A stretch of 10,613 bases of DNA from contig JAJPEO010000365.1 in assembly GCA_021166815.1 (NCBI GenBank), forward strand, positions 1 through 10,613, in the 5' to 3' direction. Positions within the stretch are counted from its first letter, which is position 1. Each line of letters opens with the position of its first letter. Made by a program: the position numbers and the translations under genes. This DNA comes from Nocardioides sp. Lineage in GTDB: Bacteria; Actinomycetota; Actinomycetes; Propionibacteriales; Nocardioidaceae. The notes beneath the pieces were generated by a model. It saw nothing but the letters and a program-made list of their open reading frames with translations, was not told where the DNA came from and made no database searches. Positions 1 through 6,441 of this stretch are shown piece after piece.

Positions 1-106
1 CCCACTGACCGTTGAGGTTGCTCCAGGTGTCCCTGACCAGCTGCGGACGAGGATGCTCCGGCAGGGGCAAGTCCGCGTCCACGACGTCGGACCAGTGCGT
101 CCTCAC
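1..106 (-). CDS. Glycoside hydrolase family 2 protein, N-terminal fragment (runs off left edge)
   Basis: Only the first 35 codons are inside the window. The minus strand reads from a GTG at 106 through M-R-T-H-W-S-D-V-V-D, then E-H-P-R-P-Q-L-V-R-D-T-W-S-N-L-N-G-Q-W at residues 17-35. The pattern PRPQLxR...W..LNGxW is the typical opening of GH2 enzymes (beta-galactosidase, beta-glucuronidase and relatives), just ahead of the jelly-roll sugar-binding domain. The GTG overlaps the TGA of the upstream MFS gene in a GTGA tetranucleotide, so translation is probably coupled and transporter and hydrolase form one operon. The likely role is hydrolysis of a glycoside imported by that transporter; the substrate cannot be told. 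No catalytic residue lies in the window. A GTG at codon 9 is a possible alternative start. The family call rests on one short motif. Confidence 0.68.
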   Translation of the reverse strand, partial: MRTHWSDVVDADLPLPEHPRPQLVRDTWSNLNGQW

Positions 107-1404
107 GAGCCCACGCCCACGACGCTGCGTTCGGCCGGCGCCTTCCTCAGCAGGCGCCACGGCACCAGCACCAGCAGGGCGACGAGGGCTGCGGTGGGGA
201 AGATCCAGGGCGTGGGGACGACCTTGGTGACCCCGAGGTCGACGTACGTCTCGTCGGCACCGGCGATGACGGCGGCGCCGATGAAGGGGCCCACCACCAT
301 GGGCACGAGCACGGCGGCGACCATGCGCAGGCCCTGGACCTCTCCGGCGCGATCAGGCGGGGTGTGGTTGCGCACGGTGGCCGAGATCGAGGCGATCGCG
401 AGCATCATCCCGGACATCGTGACGATGCCCGCCCCGATCACCGGCAGCATCCCGCGCGCCCAGAACATCAGGAGCAGGCCGACGGCGAAGATCCCCACCG
501 CCGGACCGACCCCGTTGACGGCGCCGATGCGGTCCAGCACCCTGCCGCCCAGCATGCTGAGCACCGCCGCGCCGATCAGGACGGACGCCAGCACGATGGC
601 GTAGCCCTCGATGTCGAGGTAGCGCTGGACGTAGATGATCAGGTAGGGCAGGAACACCTGGGTGCTGACGCCCAGCACCGCCCACGTGCCGAGCGCCAGG
701 TAGAGCGCCGGGCGGTGGCGGACCGTGCTGGGGCGCAGGCCGTCCAGCACCGAGGAGAGATAGGTGCCGCTGGGCCGGGGGAGGGGTGCCTCGCGTACGC
801 CGAACCAGGCCACGACACCGACGAGGGTGGTCGTCACGCCGACGACGGCGAAGAAGGTGGTCCAGTGGCCCGCACGGGTGAGTGGGTCGAGCGCGCCGAA
901 CACGAGGAGCATGGCCAGGAGCGGCATGGTCGCGAGGACGCCGTCGACCCGGCCACGGTTGCCGGTCGTCGTCGTGTCGGTCACCCAGGCGTTGAACGCC
1001 GCGTCGTTGGCCGTCGCCCCGAGCGCACTCATCACGCAGTCGAGGACGATGATCGCGACCACGGCCACGACCACCGCGTCGAGGGCGGGAGCCAGGCTCG
1101 CCGCGGCGTCGACTCCGACCAGTCCGAAGGCCGCGGTGGCGAGCCCCCACGTGACGTAGCCGAGCGCGATGAACTCGCGGCGTCGGCCGCGACGGTCGGA
1201 GGCCGAGCCGGCCAGAAGCGTGGCGACCGTGGCGGCGACTGCGCTGCTGGCCACGAGCAGCGCCAGCACCGTGGGGGAGTCGGTGATCGTCTCGTGGACG
1301 AAGACGTTGAGGTACATGTTCTCGACCGCCCACGCCACCTGGCCGGTGAGCCCGAGCAGCACCACCCAGGCCCAGGTGCGGCCGCCCACGGCGTGTGTCG
1401 ACAT
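103..1404 (-). CDS. MFS transporter, probable sugar/glycoside importer
   Basis: This is a 433-residue integral membrane protein with about 12 hydrophobic segments, the usual length for the major facilitator superfamily. MFS motif A is seen after the second helix as GSASDRRGRRR (residues 66-76). The charged stretch R-N-H-T-P-P-D-R-A-G-E-V-Q-G late in the second half is typical of a cytoplasmic loop in these carriers. The start is the ATG at 1404: it has no Shine-Dalgarno, but a TAGGGT box lies 7 nt upstream, which suits leaderless translation. The stop overlaps the start of a GH2 glycosidase gene. MFS-GH2 pairs commonly belong to the GPH/SLC45-like sugar carriers, so uptake of an oligosaccharide or glycoside is inferred; export of a compound cannot be excluded. 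It is divergent from cobT, 90 nt away, and probably unrelated to it. Confidence 0.85.
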   Translation of the reverse strand: MSTHAVGGRTWAWVVLLGLTGQVAWAVENMYLNVFVHETITDSPTVLALLVASSAVAATVATLLAGSASDRRGRRREFIALGYVTWGLATAAFGLVGVDAAASLAPALDAVVVAVVAIIVLDCVMSALGATANDAAFNAWVTDTTTTGNRGRVDGVLATMPLLAMLLVFGALDPLTRAGHWTTFFAVVGVTTTLVGVVAWFGVREAPLPRPSGTYLSSVLDGLRPSTVRHRPALYLALGTWAVLGVSTQVFLPYLIIYVQRYLDIEGYAIVLASVLIGAAVLSMLGGRVLDRIGAVNGVGPAVGIFAVGLLLMFWARGMLPVIGAGIVTMSGMMLAIASISATVRNHTPPDRAGEVQGLRMVAAVLVPMVVGPFIGAAVIAGADETYVDLGVTKVVPTPWIFPTAALVALLVLVPWRLLRKAPAERSVVGVGS

Positions 1405-1410
1405 GCGGGA

Positions 1411-1416
1411 ACCCTA
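1411..1416 (-). promoter_or_regulatory. -10 box (TAGGGT) of a probable leaderless promoter for the MFS operon
   Basis: On the minus strand a TAGGGT hexamer ends 6 nt before the A of the MFS ATG at 1404. That is the usual distance from a -10 box to a transcription start, so the mRNA would begin at or next to the start codon. No SD-like purine run precedes the ATG, which agrees. No good -35 match is seen 16-18 nt further upstream. Confidence 0.5.
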
Positions 1417-1454
1417 GTGGCGGACGCCGTTCTCTGGAGGCAGTTGCCGAGCCC

Positions 1455-1460
1455 TAGGCT
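1455..1460 (+). promoter_or_regulatory. -10 box (TAGGCT) candidate for cobT-cobS
   Basis: TAGGCT fits the actinobacterial TANNNT -10 pattern and would give a start near 1467, leaving a leader of about 28 nt with a GAGGAG SD at 1484-1489. The -35 region is poor. The leader is far too short to hold a cobalamin riboswitch. Confidence 0.35.
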
Positions 1461-1494
1461 GGCCGGGCCCGCGACCGACGCACGAGGAGCACAG

Positions 1495-2532
1495 ATGGCC
1501 GTCGTCCCACCCTCCCCGACCGCGCACCGCATTGCCGCGGAGCGGCTCGCGGGACTGGCGACGCCGCCGGGTGCGCTGGGGCGCCTGGGCGATCTCGGTG
1601 TGTGGCTGTGCGCGACCCAGGACCGCGTTCCCCCACGAGCCGTGGAGCAGGCGCGCCTGGTGATCTTCGCCGGGGACCACGGCGTGGCCCGGCACGGGGT
1701 CTCTGCCTTCCCGCCGGCCATCACCGGCGCGATGGTGCGGACGTTCCTCGCCGGACGTGCGGGCGTCAACGCCCTGGCGCGCGCCAACGGGGTGGCGGTA
1801 CGAGTCCTCGACCTCGGGGTGGACGAGGACTTCGCGGACCTCGATTCCGCGGCCAGGGCCGACCTCCAGCGGCACAAGATCAGGCGCGGCAGCGGTGCCA
1901 TCCACGTCGAGGACGCGCTCACGTCCGACCAGGCTCGCGATGCCGTCGCCGCAGGCCGTGCGGTGGCTCGGGAGGAGGTCGCCGCCGGGGCCGACCTGCT
2001 CCTGAGCGGTGACATGGGTATCGGCAACACGACGCCCGCCGCCGCCCTGGTCGCCGCCGCCCTGGGACTGCCCGCGTCCGAGGTCGTCGGCCGGGGCACG
2101 GGCATCGACGACGAGGCACTGCGGCACAAGACCGAGGTGGTCGACCAGGCGCTGCGCCGGCTCGGCGGCCGAGCAAGTGATCCGCTGCAGACGCTGGCCT
2201 CGGTGGGGAGTGCTGACCTCGCCGCCACCACCGGCTACCTCGCCGAGGCGGCCGTGCTCGGTGTCCCGGTGCTCCTCGACGGTCTGATGAGCGTGGCGAG
2301 CGCGCTGACCGCCGACCGGCTCGAGCCCGGGGCGGCGGCGTGGTTCGCCGCCGGACACCGTTCCACCGAGCCCGCGCAGTCCCTGGCCCTCGAGAAGCTC
2401 GGGCTGGTGCCCCTCCTCGACCTCGACCTGCGCCTGGGCGAGGGGTCGGGCGCGGTGGCCGCCGTCCCCCTCGTGCGCAGTGCGACGGCCCTGCTGCGTG
2501 ACGTCGCGCTCATCTCCGAGATCGCTCCGTGA
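1495..2532 (+). CDS. cobT: Nicotinate-nucleotide:dimethylbenzimidazole phosphoribosyltransferase CobT
   Basis: CobT transfers phosphoribose from nicotinate mononucleotide to 5,6-dimethylbenzimidazole. The product is alpha-ribazole phosphate, the activated lower ligand of cobalamin; the enzyme is cytosolic. The protein has 345 residues, close to the family's usual 350. Hallmarks are GDHGVARHGVSAFP (from residue 60), GDMGIGNTTPAAAL (from 172) and the C-terminal LDGLMSVASAL...GHRSTEP. L-G-E-G-S-G-A at 314-320 holds Glu316, matching the catalytic Glu317 of the Salmonella enzyme. The frame is open far upstream, but that part is antisense to the MFS gene. The ATG at 1495 is chosen because a GAGGAG SD lies at 1484-1489 and family homology starts there. 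The stop overlaps the cobS start (GTGA), so the two are probably co-translated. Confidence 0.96.
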   Translation: MAVVPPSPTAHRIAAERLAGLATPPGALGRLGDLGVWLCATQDRVPPRAVEQARLVIFAGDHGVARHGVSAFPPAITGAMVRTFLAGRAGVNALARANGVAVRVLDLGVDEDFADLDSAARADLQRHKIRRGSGAIHVEDALTSDQARDAVAAGRAVAREEVAAGADLLLSGDMGIGNTTPAAALVAAALGLPASEVVGRGTGIDDEALRHKTEVVDQALRRLGGRASDPLQTLASVGSADLAATTGYLAEAAVLGVPVLLDGLMSVASALTADRLEPGAAAWFAAGHRSTEPAQSLALEKLGLVPLLDLDLRLGEGSGAVAAVPLVRSATALLRDVALISEIAP

Positions 2533-3302
2533 CCCCAGGCGCGCTGTCCTCGGGCTGGCGCCTGGCCGTCGGCACGCTGACCGCCATCCCCGTACGTCCG
2601 CCGGCACTGGTCGACAGGCATGCGGCCACGTGGGCCGTACGCCTCGCCCCGGTGGCCGCCCTGGCCCTGGCGGTCCCGGCGGCGCTCCTCGCGTGGGCCA
2701 TGACGGTCACGATGGGGACCCCGGCCCTGGTCGGCGCCCTGGTCCTGGTGGGCGCGGTGGCCTGGGGCACCCGTGGCCTGCACCTGGACGGCCTCTCCGA
2801 CACCGCTGACGGCCTGGCGTCCTCGTTCGACCGGCACCGTTCGCTGGAGGTCATGAAGACCGGTGTCGCCGGTCCGGCTGGGGTGGCGACCACCGTCCTC
2901 GTCCTCGGCCTCCAGGTCGCGGGCGCGGCCAGCGTGCTGCAGCGCCCGCACGGCGCCTGGCTCGTCGCCGCCGCCGTGTGCGTCTCCCGACTGGGTCTGG
3001 CCGTCTGCTGTGTCGACGGGGTCGAGGCCGCTCGACCCGACGGCCTGGGTCGCCTGTTCACCTCCACCCAACCCCGGCGGGCGGTGGTCCTCCTGGGGGC
3101 GGTCGGCGGCCTGGTCGTCGCGGCGGGCGCCGAGCTGACCGGACTGGACTGGTGGCGCGGCCTGCTGGCGGTGGCGGCGGGCGGCCTCGTGGTGGTGCTG
3201 CTCGTACGCCGAGCCTCGCGCCGCTTCGGCGGTGTGACCGGTGACGTGTTCGGAGCCGCGATCGAGATCGCTCTCGCCGCAATGCTGGTGCTGCTGGCCT
3301 GA
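2529..3302 (+). CDS. cobS: Adenosylcobinamide-GDP ribazoletransferase (cobalamin synthase) CobS
   Basis: CobS joins adenosylcobinamide-GDP and alpha-ribazole (or its phosphate) to give adenosylcobalamin (phosphate), with release of GMP. It is a polytopic inner-membrane enzyme. The 257-residue protein starts at a GTG overlapping the cobT stop. The family signature HLDGLSDTADGL lies at residues 85-96, with its Asp residues likely binding metal. It is followed by S-F-D-R-H-R-S-L-E-V-M-K-T-G, the second conserved cytoplasmic motif. The remainder is mostly hydrophobic segments rich in Ala, Val, Leu and Gly, as expected. It takes the products of CobT and CobU, encoded next to it. It ends 4 nt from the convergent cobU stop. 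Confidence 0.95.
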   Translation: MTPGALSSGWRLAVGTLTAIPVRPPALVDRHAATWAVRLAPVAALALAVPAALLAWAMTVTMGTPALVGALVLVGAVAWGTRGLHLDGLSDTADGLASSFDRHRSLEVMKTGVAGPAGVATTVLVLGLQVAGAASVLQRPHGAWLVAAAVCVSRLGLAVCCVDGVEAARPDGLGRLFTSTQPRRAVVLLGAVGGLVVAAGAELTGLDWWRGLLAVAAGGLVVVLLVRRASRRFGGVTGDVFGAAIEIALAAMLVLLA

Positions 3303-3306
3303 CGGG

Positions 3307-3840
3307 TCAGATCACGAGGACGCGACCTGCCACCACGAGGTGCACCTCGTCGCAGGTGGCGGCCACGGCTTGGTTGAGCGTGCCGAGGAGGTCTCGGAAG
3401 AGCCGCCCCGAGCGGTGCTCCGGGACGACGCCGAGCCCGACCTCGTTGGTGACCACGACCACGTCGGCCGTCGCTGCGCGCAGGGCCTCCACCACCCGGG
3501 TCGTCTCCTCGGCGAACGCCGACTCCACCTCACTGACCGCGACGTCCCACAGATGCCGGTCGTCCATGAACCGGGCGAGCCACGTGCCGAGGCAGTCCAC
3601 CAGGAGCGGGTGAGTCGCAGCGAGGCCGAGGGCGTGCGGGAGGTCGGCGGTCTCGACGGTCTCCCAGTGCGGTGAACGGGACGCCCGGTGACGGTCCACC
3701 CGCGCCCGCCAGTCGTCGTCATCCTCTGCGACCGGTGTCGGGCCGAGCGCGACGTAGCGCACCGGGTCGGTGGCGGACAGCAGGGACTCGGCGTGCGTGG
3801 ACTTCCCCGAGCGCACACCACCGGTCACGAGAGTCTTCAT
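3307..3840 (-). CDS. cobU: Bifunctional adenosylcobinamide kinase / adenosylcobinamide-phosphate guanylyltransferase CobU (CobP)
   Basis: CobU phosphorylates adenosylcobinamide and then transfers GMP to it, making the adenosylcobinamide-GDP used by CobS. The 177-residue protein has its P-loop at the N terminus, G-G-V-R-S-G-K-S (residues 7-14). R-H-R-A-S-R-S-P-H-W-E-T-V-E-T follows; His51 is the candidate guanylylated histidine by analogy with Salmonella His46. The C-terminal family block is T-N-E-V-G-L-G-V-V-P-E-H-R-S-G-R, then L-N-Q-A-V-A and the E-V-H-L-V-V-A-G end. The frame is open to an ATG at 3975, but the ATG at 3838-3840 has an AGGAAG SD and gives the family's normal start at the P-loop strand. 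The gene is convergent with cobT-cobS, so it is expressed separately. Confidence 0.94.
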   Translation of the reverse strand: MKTLVTGGVRSGKSTHAESLLSATDPVRYVALGPTPVAEDDDDWRARVDRHRASRSPHWETVETADLPHALGLAATHPLLVDCLGTWLARFMDDRHLWDVAVSEVESAFAEETTRVVEALRAATADVVVVTNEVGLGVVPEHRSGRLFRDLLGTLNQAVAATCDEVHLVVAGRVLVI

Positions 3841-4013
3841 GGCTTCCTGTCGCGACGACGGCACGGGACGACACCATCCAACCCGACTCCCGTGGGAGCC
3901 GGCGGCCGGATACGCTGCGAGTGGCCAACCCGACGGCGAAAAGGCACTGCAGCACCCATGGACGGAAGTCTCCACAGCCCTTCCCCAGGGGTCCCGCGGC
4001 GGGCATCGACCAC
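3841..4013. other. Divergent intergenic region between cobU and the first CNNM gene
   Basis: These 173 nt must hold the promoters of both genes. On the plus strand a TACGCT (3911-3916) fits TANNNT. On the minus strand the best -10 candidate is only TTGGAT (3876-3881), a weak match. A short CTCCC/GGGAG inverted repeat with a 2-nt centre lies at 3887-3898 and could be a small operator. I could not align a cobalamin riboswitch or a magnesium M-box here. Confidence 0.3.
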
Positions 4014-5360
4014 ATGACCGCGGGCCTGCTCCTCGGCGTCTCGCTGCTGCTCATCGCCGCGTGCGGGGTCTTCGTCGCCGCGGAGTTCGCGTTCGTCACG
4101 GTGGACCGGACCGCGGTGAACCGGGCAGCCCGGGACGGCGACCGTCGGGCGGCCGGCGTGCAGCGAGCGTTGCGCAGCCTGTCGACCCAGCTCTCCGGGG
4201 CCCAGGTCGGGATCACGGTCACCAACCTGGCGATCGGCTTCCTGGCCGAGCCGGCCATCGCGGACCTCATCCGGCCCGGCCTGACGACGTGGGGGGTCGA
4301 CGAGGACCTCGTCGGACCGCTCGCCCTCGCGCTGGGCCTGCTGGTCGGCACGGTGCTGACCATGGTCTTCGGCGAGATGGTCCCCAAGAACCTCGCGATC
4401 GCTCGCCCCCTCGAGACCGCCCGCGCGACCCAGGCCCCGATGCGGGCGTTCACGACCGCGATGACCTGGCCGATCGCCCTCCTCAACGGGTCGGCGAACG
4501 CCATCGTGCGCCGCATGGGCATCGAGCCCCAGGAGGAGCTGCGCTCGGCCCGCAGCCTCGAGGAGCTGGACTCGCTGGTGCAGCGTTCAGCCCACCAGGG
4601 CACGCTCGACGCCGACACCGCCGAGCTGGTCGAGCGCTCCGTGGAGTTCGGGCAGCGCACCGCCGGGGAGATCATGACGCCCCGTGTGCGGGCGACGACG
4701 GTCACCGACACCGATCGGGCCTCCCAGGTGATCGAGGTGGCGCGCCAGACAGGTCATTCGCGCTTCCCCGTGCTGGGCGCAGACGAGTCGGTGGTCGGGA
4801 CCGTCCACGTCAAGCACGCGGTGGCCGTACCCGTCCACGAGCGCGCCGCCACCAGGGTCAAGCACATCATGGGCAAGCCGACCGTCGTCCCGGACAGCCT
4901 GCGTCTCGACCCGCTGCTGGGGATCCTGCGCAGCGAGGGCTTCCAGATGGCGATCGTCCTCGACGAGTACGGCGGCCACGCGGGAATCGTCACCCTCGAG
5001 GACGTCGTGGAGGAGATCGTCGGCGACATCTCCGACGAGCACGACCGGCTGGGAGCCCGGGCACGCCAACGCCGCGACGGCACGTGGTCGCTCTCCGGCC
5101 TGCTGCGCCCCGACGAGGTCGAGGCAGCGACGGGGGTGGCCCTGCCGGAGCACGAGGACTACGACACCGTCGCCGGCCTGGTCCTGCGCGAGCTGGGCAG
5201 GATGGCCGAGGCGGGGGACCGGGTCGAAGTGCTCGTCCGGGGCAGTGCGAGGCCACAGCGGCCGGCGTCGCTGGTGACGCTGACCGTCGAGCGGATGGAG
5301 GGGCTGCGCATCGACCGGGTCATGCTGCGCGTGGTGACCCAGGGGGGAGGGGCCTCATGA
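4014..5360 (+). CDS. CNNM/CBS-domain membrane protein with CorC_HlyC domain (hemolysin C/CorC-like)
   Basis: The 448-residue protein has three parts. The first is an N-terminal CNNM (formerly DUF21) membrane domain, residues 1-170. It contains AAEFAFVTV near 22-30, SGAQVGITVTNLAIGFLAEP at 61-80 and FGEMVPKNLAIARP at 119-132. A CBS pair follows at about 218-345, opening with E-I-M-T-P-R-V and closing with VLDEYGGHAGIVTLEDVVEE. A CorC_HlyC domain occupies about 355-440. Family members are linked to Mg2+/Co2+ transport or efflux, with CBS domains sensing nucleotides; the older name hemolysin is misleading. Length and domains fit mycobacterial Rv1842c. The ATG at 4014 begins directly with the first membrane helix, though its SD is weak. 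An in-frame GTG at 3921, 5 nt after a TACGCT box, is an alternative. The stop overlaps the next gene (ATGA). Confidence 0.9.
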   Translation: MTAGLLLGVSLLLIAACGVFVAAEFAFVTVDRTAVNRAARDGDRRAAGVQRALRSLSTQLSGAQVGITVTNLAIGFLAEPAIADLIRPGLTTWGVDEDLVGPLALALGLLVGTVLTMVFGEMVPKNLAIARPLETARATQAPMRAFTTAMTWPIALLNGSANAIVRRMGIEPQEELRSARSLEELDSLVQRSAHQGTLDADTAELVERSVEFGQRTAGEIMTPRVRATTVTDTDRASQVIEVARQTGHSRFPVLGADESVVGTVHVKHAVAVPVHERAATRVKHIMGKPTVVPDSLRLDPLLGILRSEGFQMAIVLDEYGGHAGIVTLEDVVEEIVGDISDEHDRLGARARQRRDGTWSLSGLLRPDEVEAATGVALPEHEDYDTVAGLVLRELGRMAEAGDRVEVLVRGSARPQRPASLVTLTVERMEGLRIDRVMLRVVTQGGGAS

Positions 5361-6421
5361 GCGCAGAGCTGTGGGCCGTCGTCCTCGCCGTCGTGCTGCT
5401 GGCGCTGAACGCGTTCTTCGTGGGGGCCGAGTTCGCGCTGCTGTCCGCCCGCCGGTCGCAGATCGAGCCGCGCGCGCAGGCCGGGTCACGGGCGGCAGCG
5501 ACCACCTTGCGCGCCATGGAGAAGGTGTCCCTGGTGATGGCCGGTGCCCAGCTGGGCATCACCGTCTGCTCGCTGGGGCTGGGCGCGGTGGGTGAGCCTG
5601 CCGTCGCCCACCTGATCGAGCCCGGGCTCGGCGCCCTCGCAGTGCCGGACCGGTTGCTGCACCCGATCGCCTTCGTGATCGCGATGACGGTGGTGGTCTA
5701 CCTCCACGTCGTGCTGGGCGAGATGGTCCCGAAGAACATCGCGCTGGCCGGCCCTGACCGCGCCGCGATCCTGCTCGGGCCGCCCATGATGGTGTTCGTC
5801 ACGCTCCTGCGACCGATCATCGCGCTGCTCAACCTCGTCGCCAACCTGGTCCTGCGCCTCGTCGGCGTGCGGGCCAAGGACGAGGTCAGCTCGAGCTTCA
5901 CGCGCGAGGAGGTGGCGGCGCTGGTCGAGGAGTCCCTCGGGGAGGGTCTCATCGAGGCCGACCAGTACGACCGTCTCAGCGGCGCCCTGGGGTTCACCGA
6001 GAAGACGGTGAGCTCGGTCCTCATGCCGACCGACGGGCTCACCACCGTTGCTCCGGGCGCCACGGGAGCCGACGTCGAGGACTTGTGCGCGGCCACCGGC
6101 TTCAGCCGCTTCCCGGTGGTGGACGACGACCACACCCTGCTCGGCTACCTCCACGTCAAGGACGTCCTCGAGCCCGACGAGGAGCGCCGTGCCCGCCCCG
6201 TCGACGCCAAGTGGGTACGCCCGCTGGCCTCGGTGCGGCCTGACGACCTGCTGCACTACGCCCTCGAGACGTTGCAGGCCAAGGGCGCGCACATGGCCCG
6301 CGTGGTGGGCGAGGACGGGGCCGTCCAGGGAATCGTGACTCTCGAGGACGTGCTCGAGGAGCTGGTCGGCGAGATTCGAGATGCAGCCCACCACGACGTG
6401 TCCGCCCTCGATGCTGGTTGA
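5357..6421 (+). CDS. CNNM/CBS-domain membrane protein, short paralogue lacking CorC_HlyC domain
   Basis: The protein has 354 residues. The CNNM membrane domain covers about 1-172, with FVGAEFALLSARRSQIE at 21-37, MAGAQLGITVCSLGLGAVGE at 61-80 and LGEMVPKNIALAGP at 120-133. A CBS pair follows at about 218-340 and ends in GAVQGIVTLEDVLEELVGEI. Translation stops shortly afterwards, so the C-terminal CorC_HlyC domain of its upstream neighbour is absent. The size matches mycobacterial Rv1841c, which pairs with Rv1842c in the same order. The ATG overlaps the upstream stop by 4 nt and has a GGGGGGAGG SD at 5342-5350, so both proteins are likely made together and may form a heteromer. A role in divalent cation (Mg2+) balance is inferred from the family. 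Confidence 0.9.
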   Translation: MSAELWAVVLAVVLLALNAFFVGAEFALLSARRSQIEPRAQAGSRAAATTLRAMEKVSLVMAGAQLGITVCSLGLGAVGEPAVAHLIEPGLGALAVPDRLLHPIAFVIAMTVVVYLHVVLGEMVPKNIALAGPDRAAILLGPPMMVFVTLLRPIIALLNLVANLVLRLVGVRAKDEVSSSFTREEVAALVEESLGEGLIEADQYDRLSGALGFTEKTVSSVLMPTDGLTTVAPGATGADVEDLCAATGFSRFPVVDDDHTLLGYLHVKDVLEPDEERRARPVDAKWVRPLASVRPDDLLHYALETLQAKGAHMARVVGEDGAVQGIVTLEDVLEELVGEIRDAAHHDVSALDAG

Positions 6422-6428
6422 GGCTGGA

Positions 6429-6434
6429 TAGGGT
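6429..6434 (+). promoter_or_regulatory. -10 box (TAGGGT) of a probable leaderless promoter for the pgsA-like operon
   Basis: TAGGGT lies 7 nt after the CNNM stop codon and 7 nt before a GTG at 6442 that is in frame with the downstream gene. Transcription would start at or beside that GTG. The same box and spacing occur upstream of the MFS gene on the other strand. No convincing -35 is seen; its position would fall inside the end of the CNNM coding region. Confidence 0.5.
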
Positions 6435-6441
6435 CATGGGC

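Noticed and set aside
364..1494. Long plus-strand open frame upstream of and in phase with cobT
   Set aside because: It is antisense to the MFS gene, is rich in Arg, Asp, His and Gly as expected for the opposite strand of a GC-rich gene, and resembles no family. The SD and homology place the cobT start at 1495.
1032..2607. Two long minus-strand open frames of about 400 codons opposite cobT
   Set aside because: Both are shadows of cobT: composition is skewed to Arg, Ala, Ser and Gly, there are no domains, and the plus frame is a clear CobT with catalytic Glu316.
3841..4013. Cobalamin riboswitch for cobU, or magnesium M-box for the CNNM gene
   Set aside because: A few short pieces look similar (a GGGGAAGGG run on the minus strand), but the B12-box and the paired core could not be laid out in order, and the space is short for an M-box plus promoter.
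3770..5356. Long plus-strand frame running into the second CNNM gene
   Set aside because: Before 5357 it reads the first CNNM gene out of frame and gives an Arg/Gly/Pro-rich product. The real start is the ATG in the ATGA overlap.
5486..6394. Minus-strand open frame of 302 codons opposite the second CNNM gene
   Set aside because: His-, Arg- and Gly-rich antisense reading with no membrane segments or motifs, and the sense strand is fully explained.
6406..6423. CCTC...GAGG pair upstream of the pgsA-like gene as a second MerR operator
   Set aside because: The half-sites are only 4 nt, with a long unmatched spacer, inside the end of the CNNM coding region. Chance is the simplest explanation.
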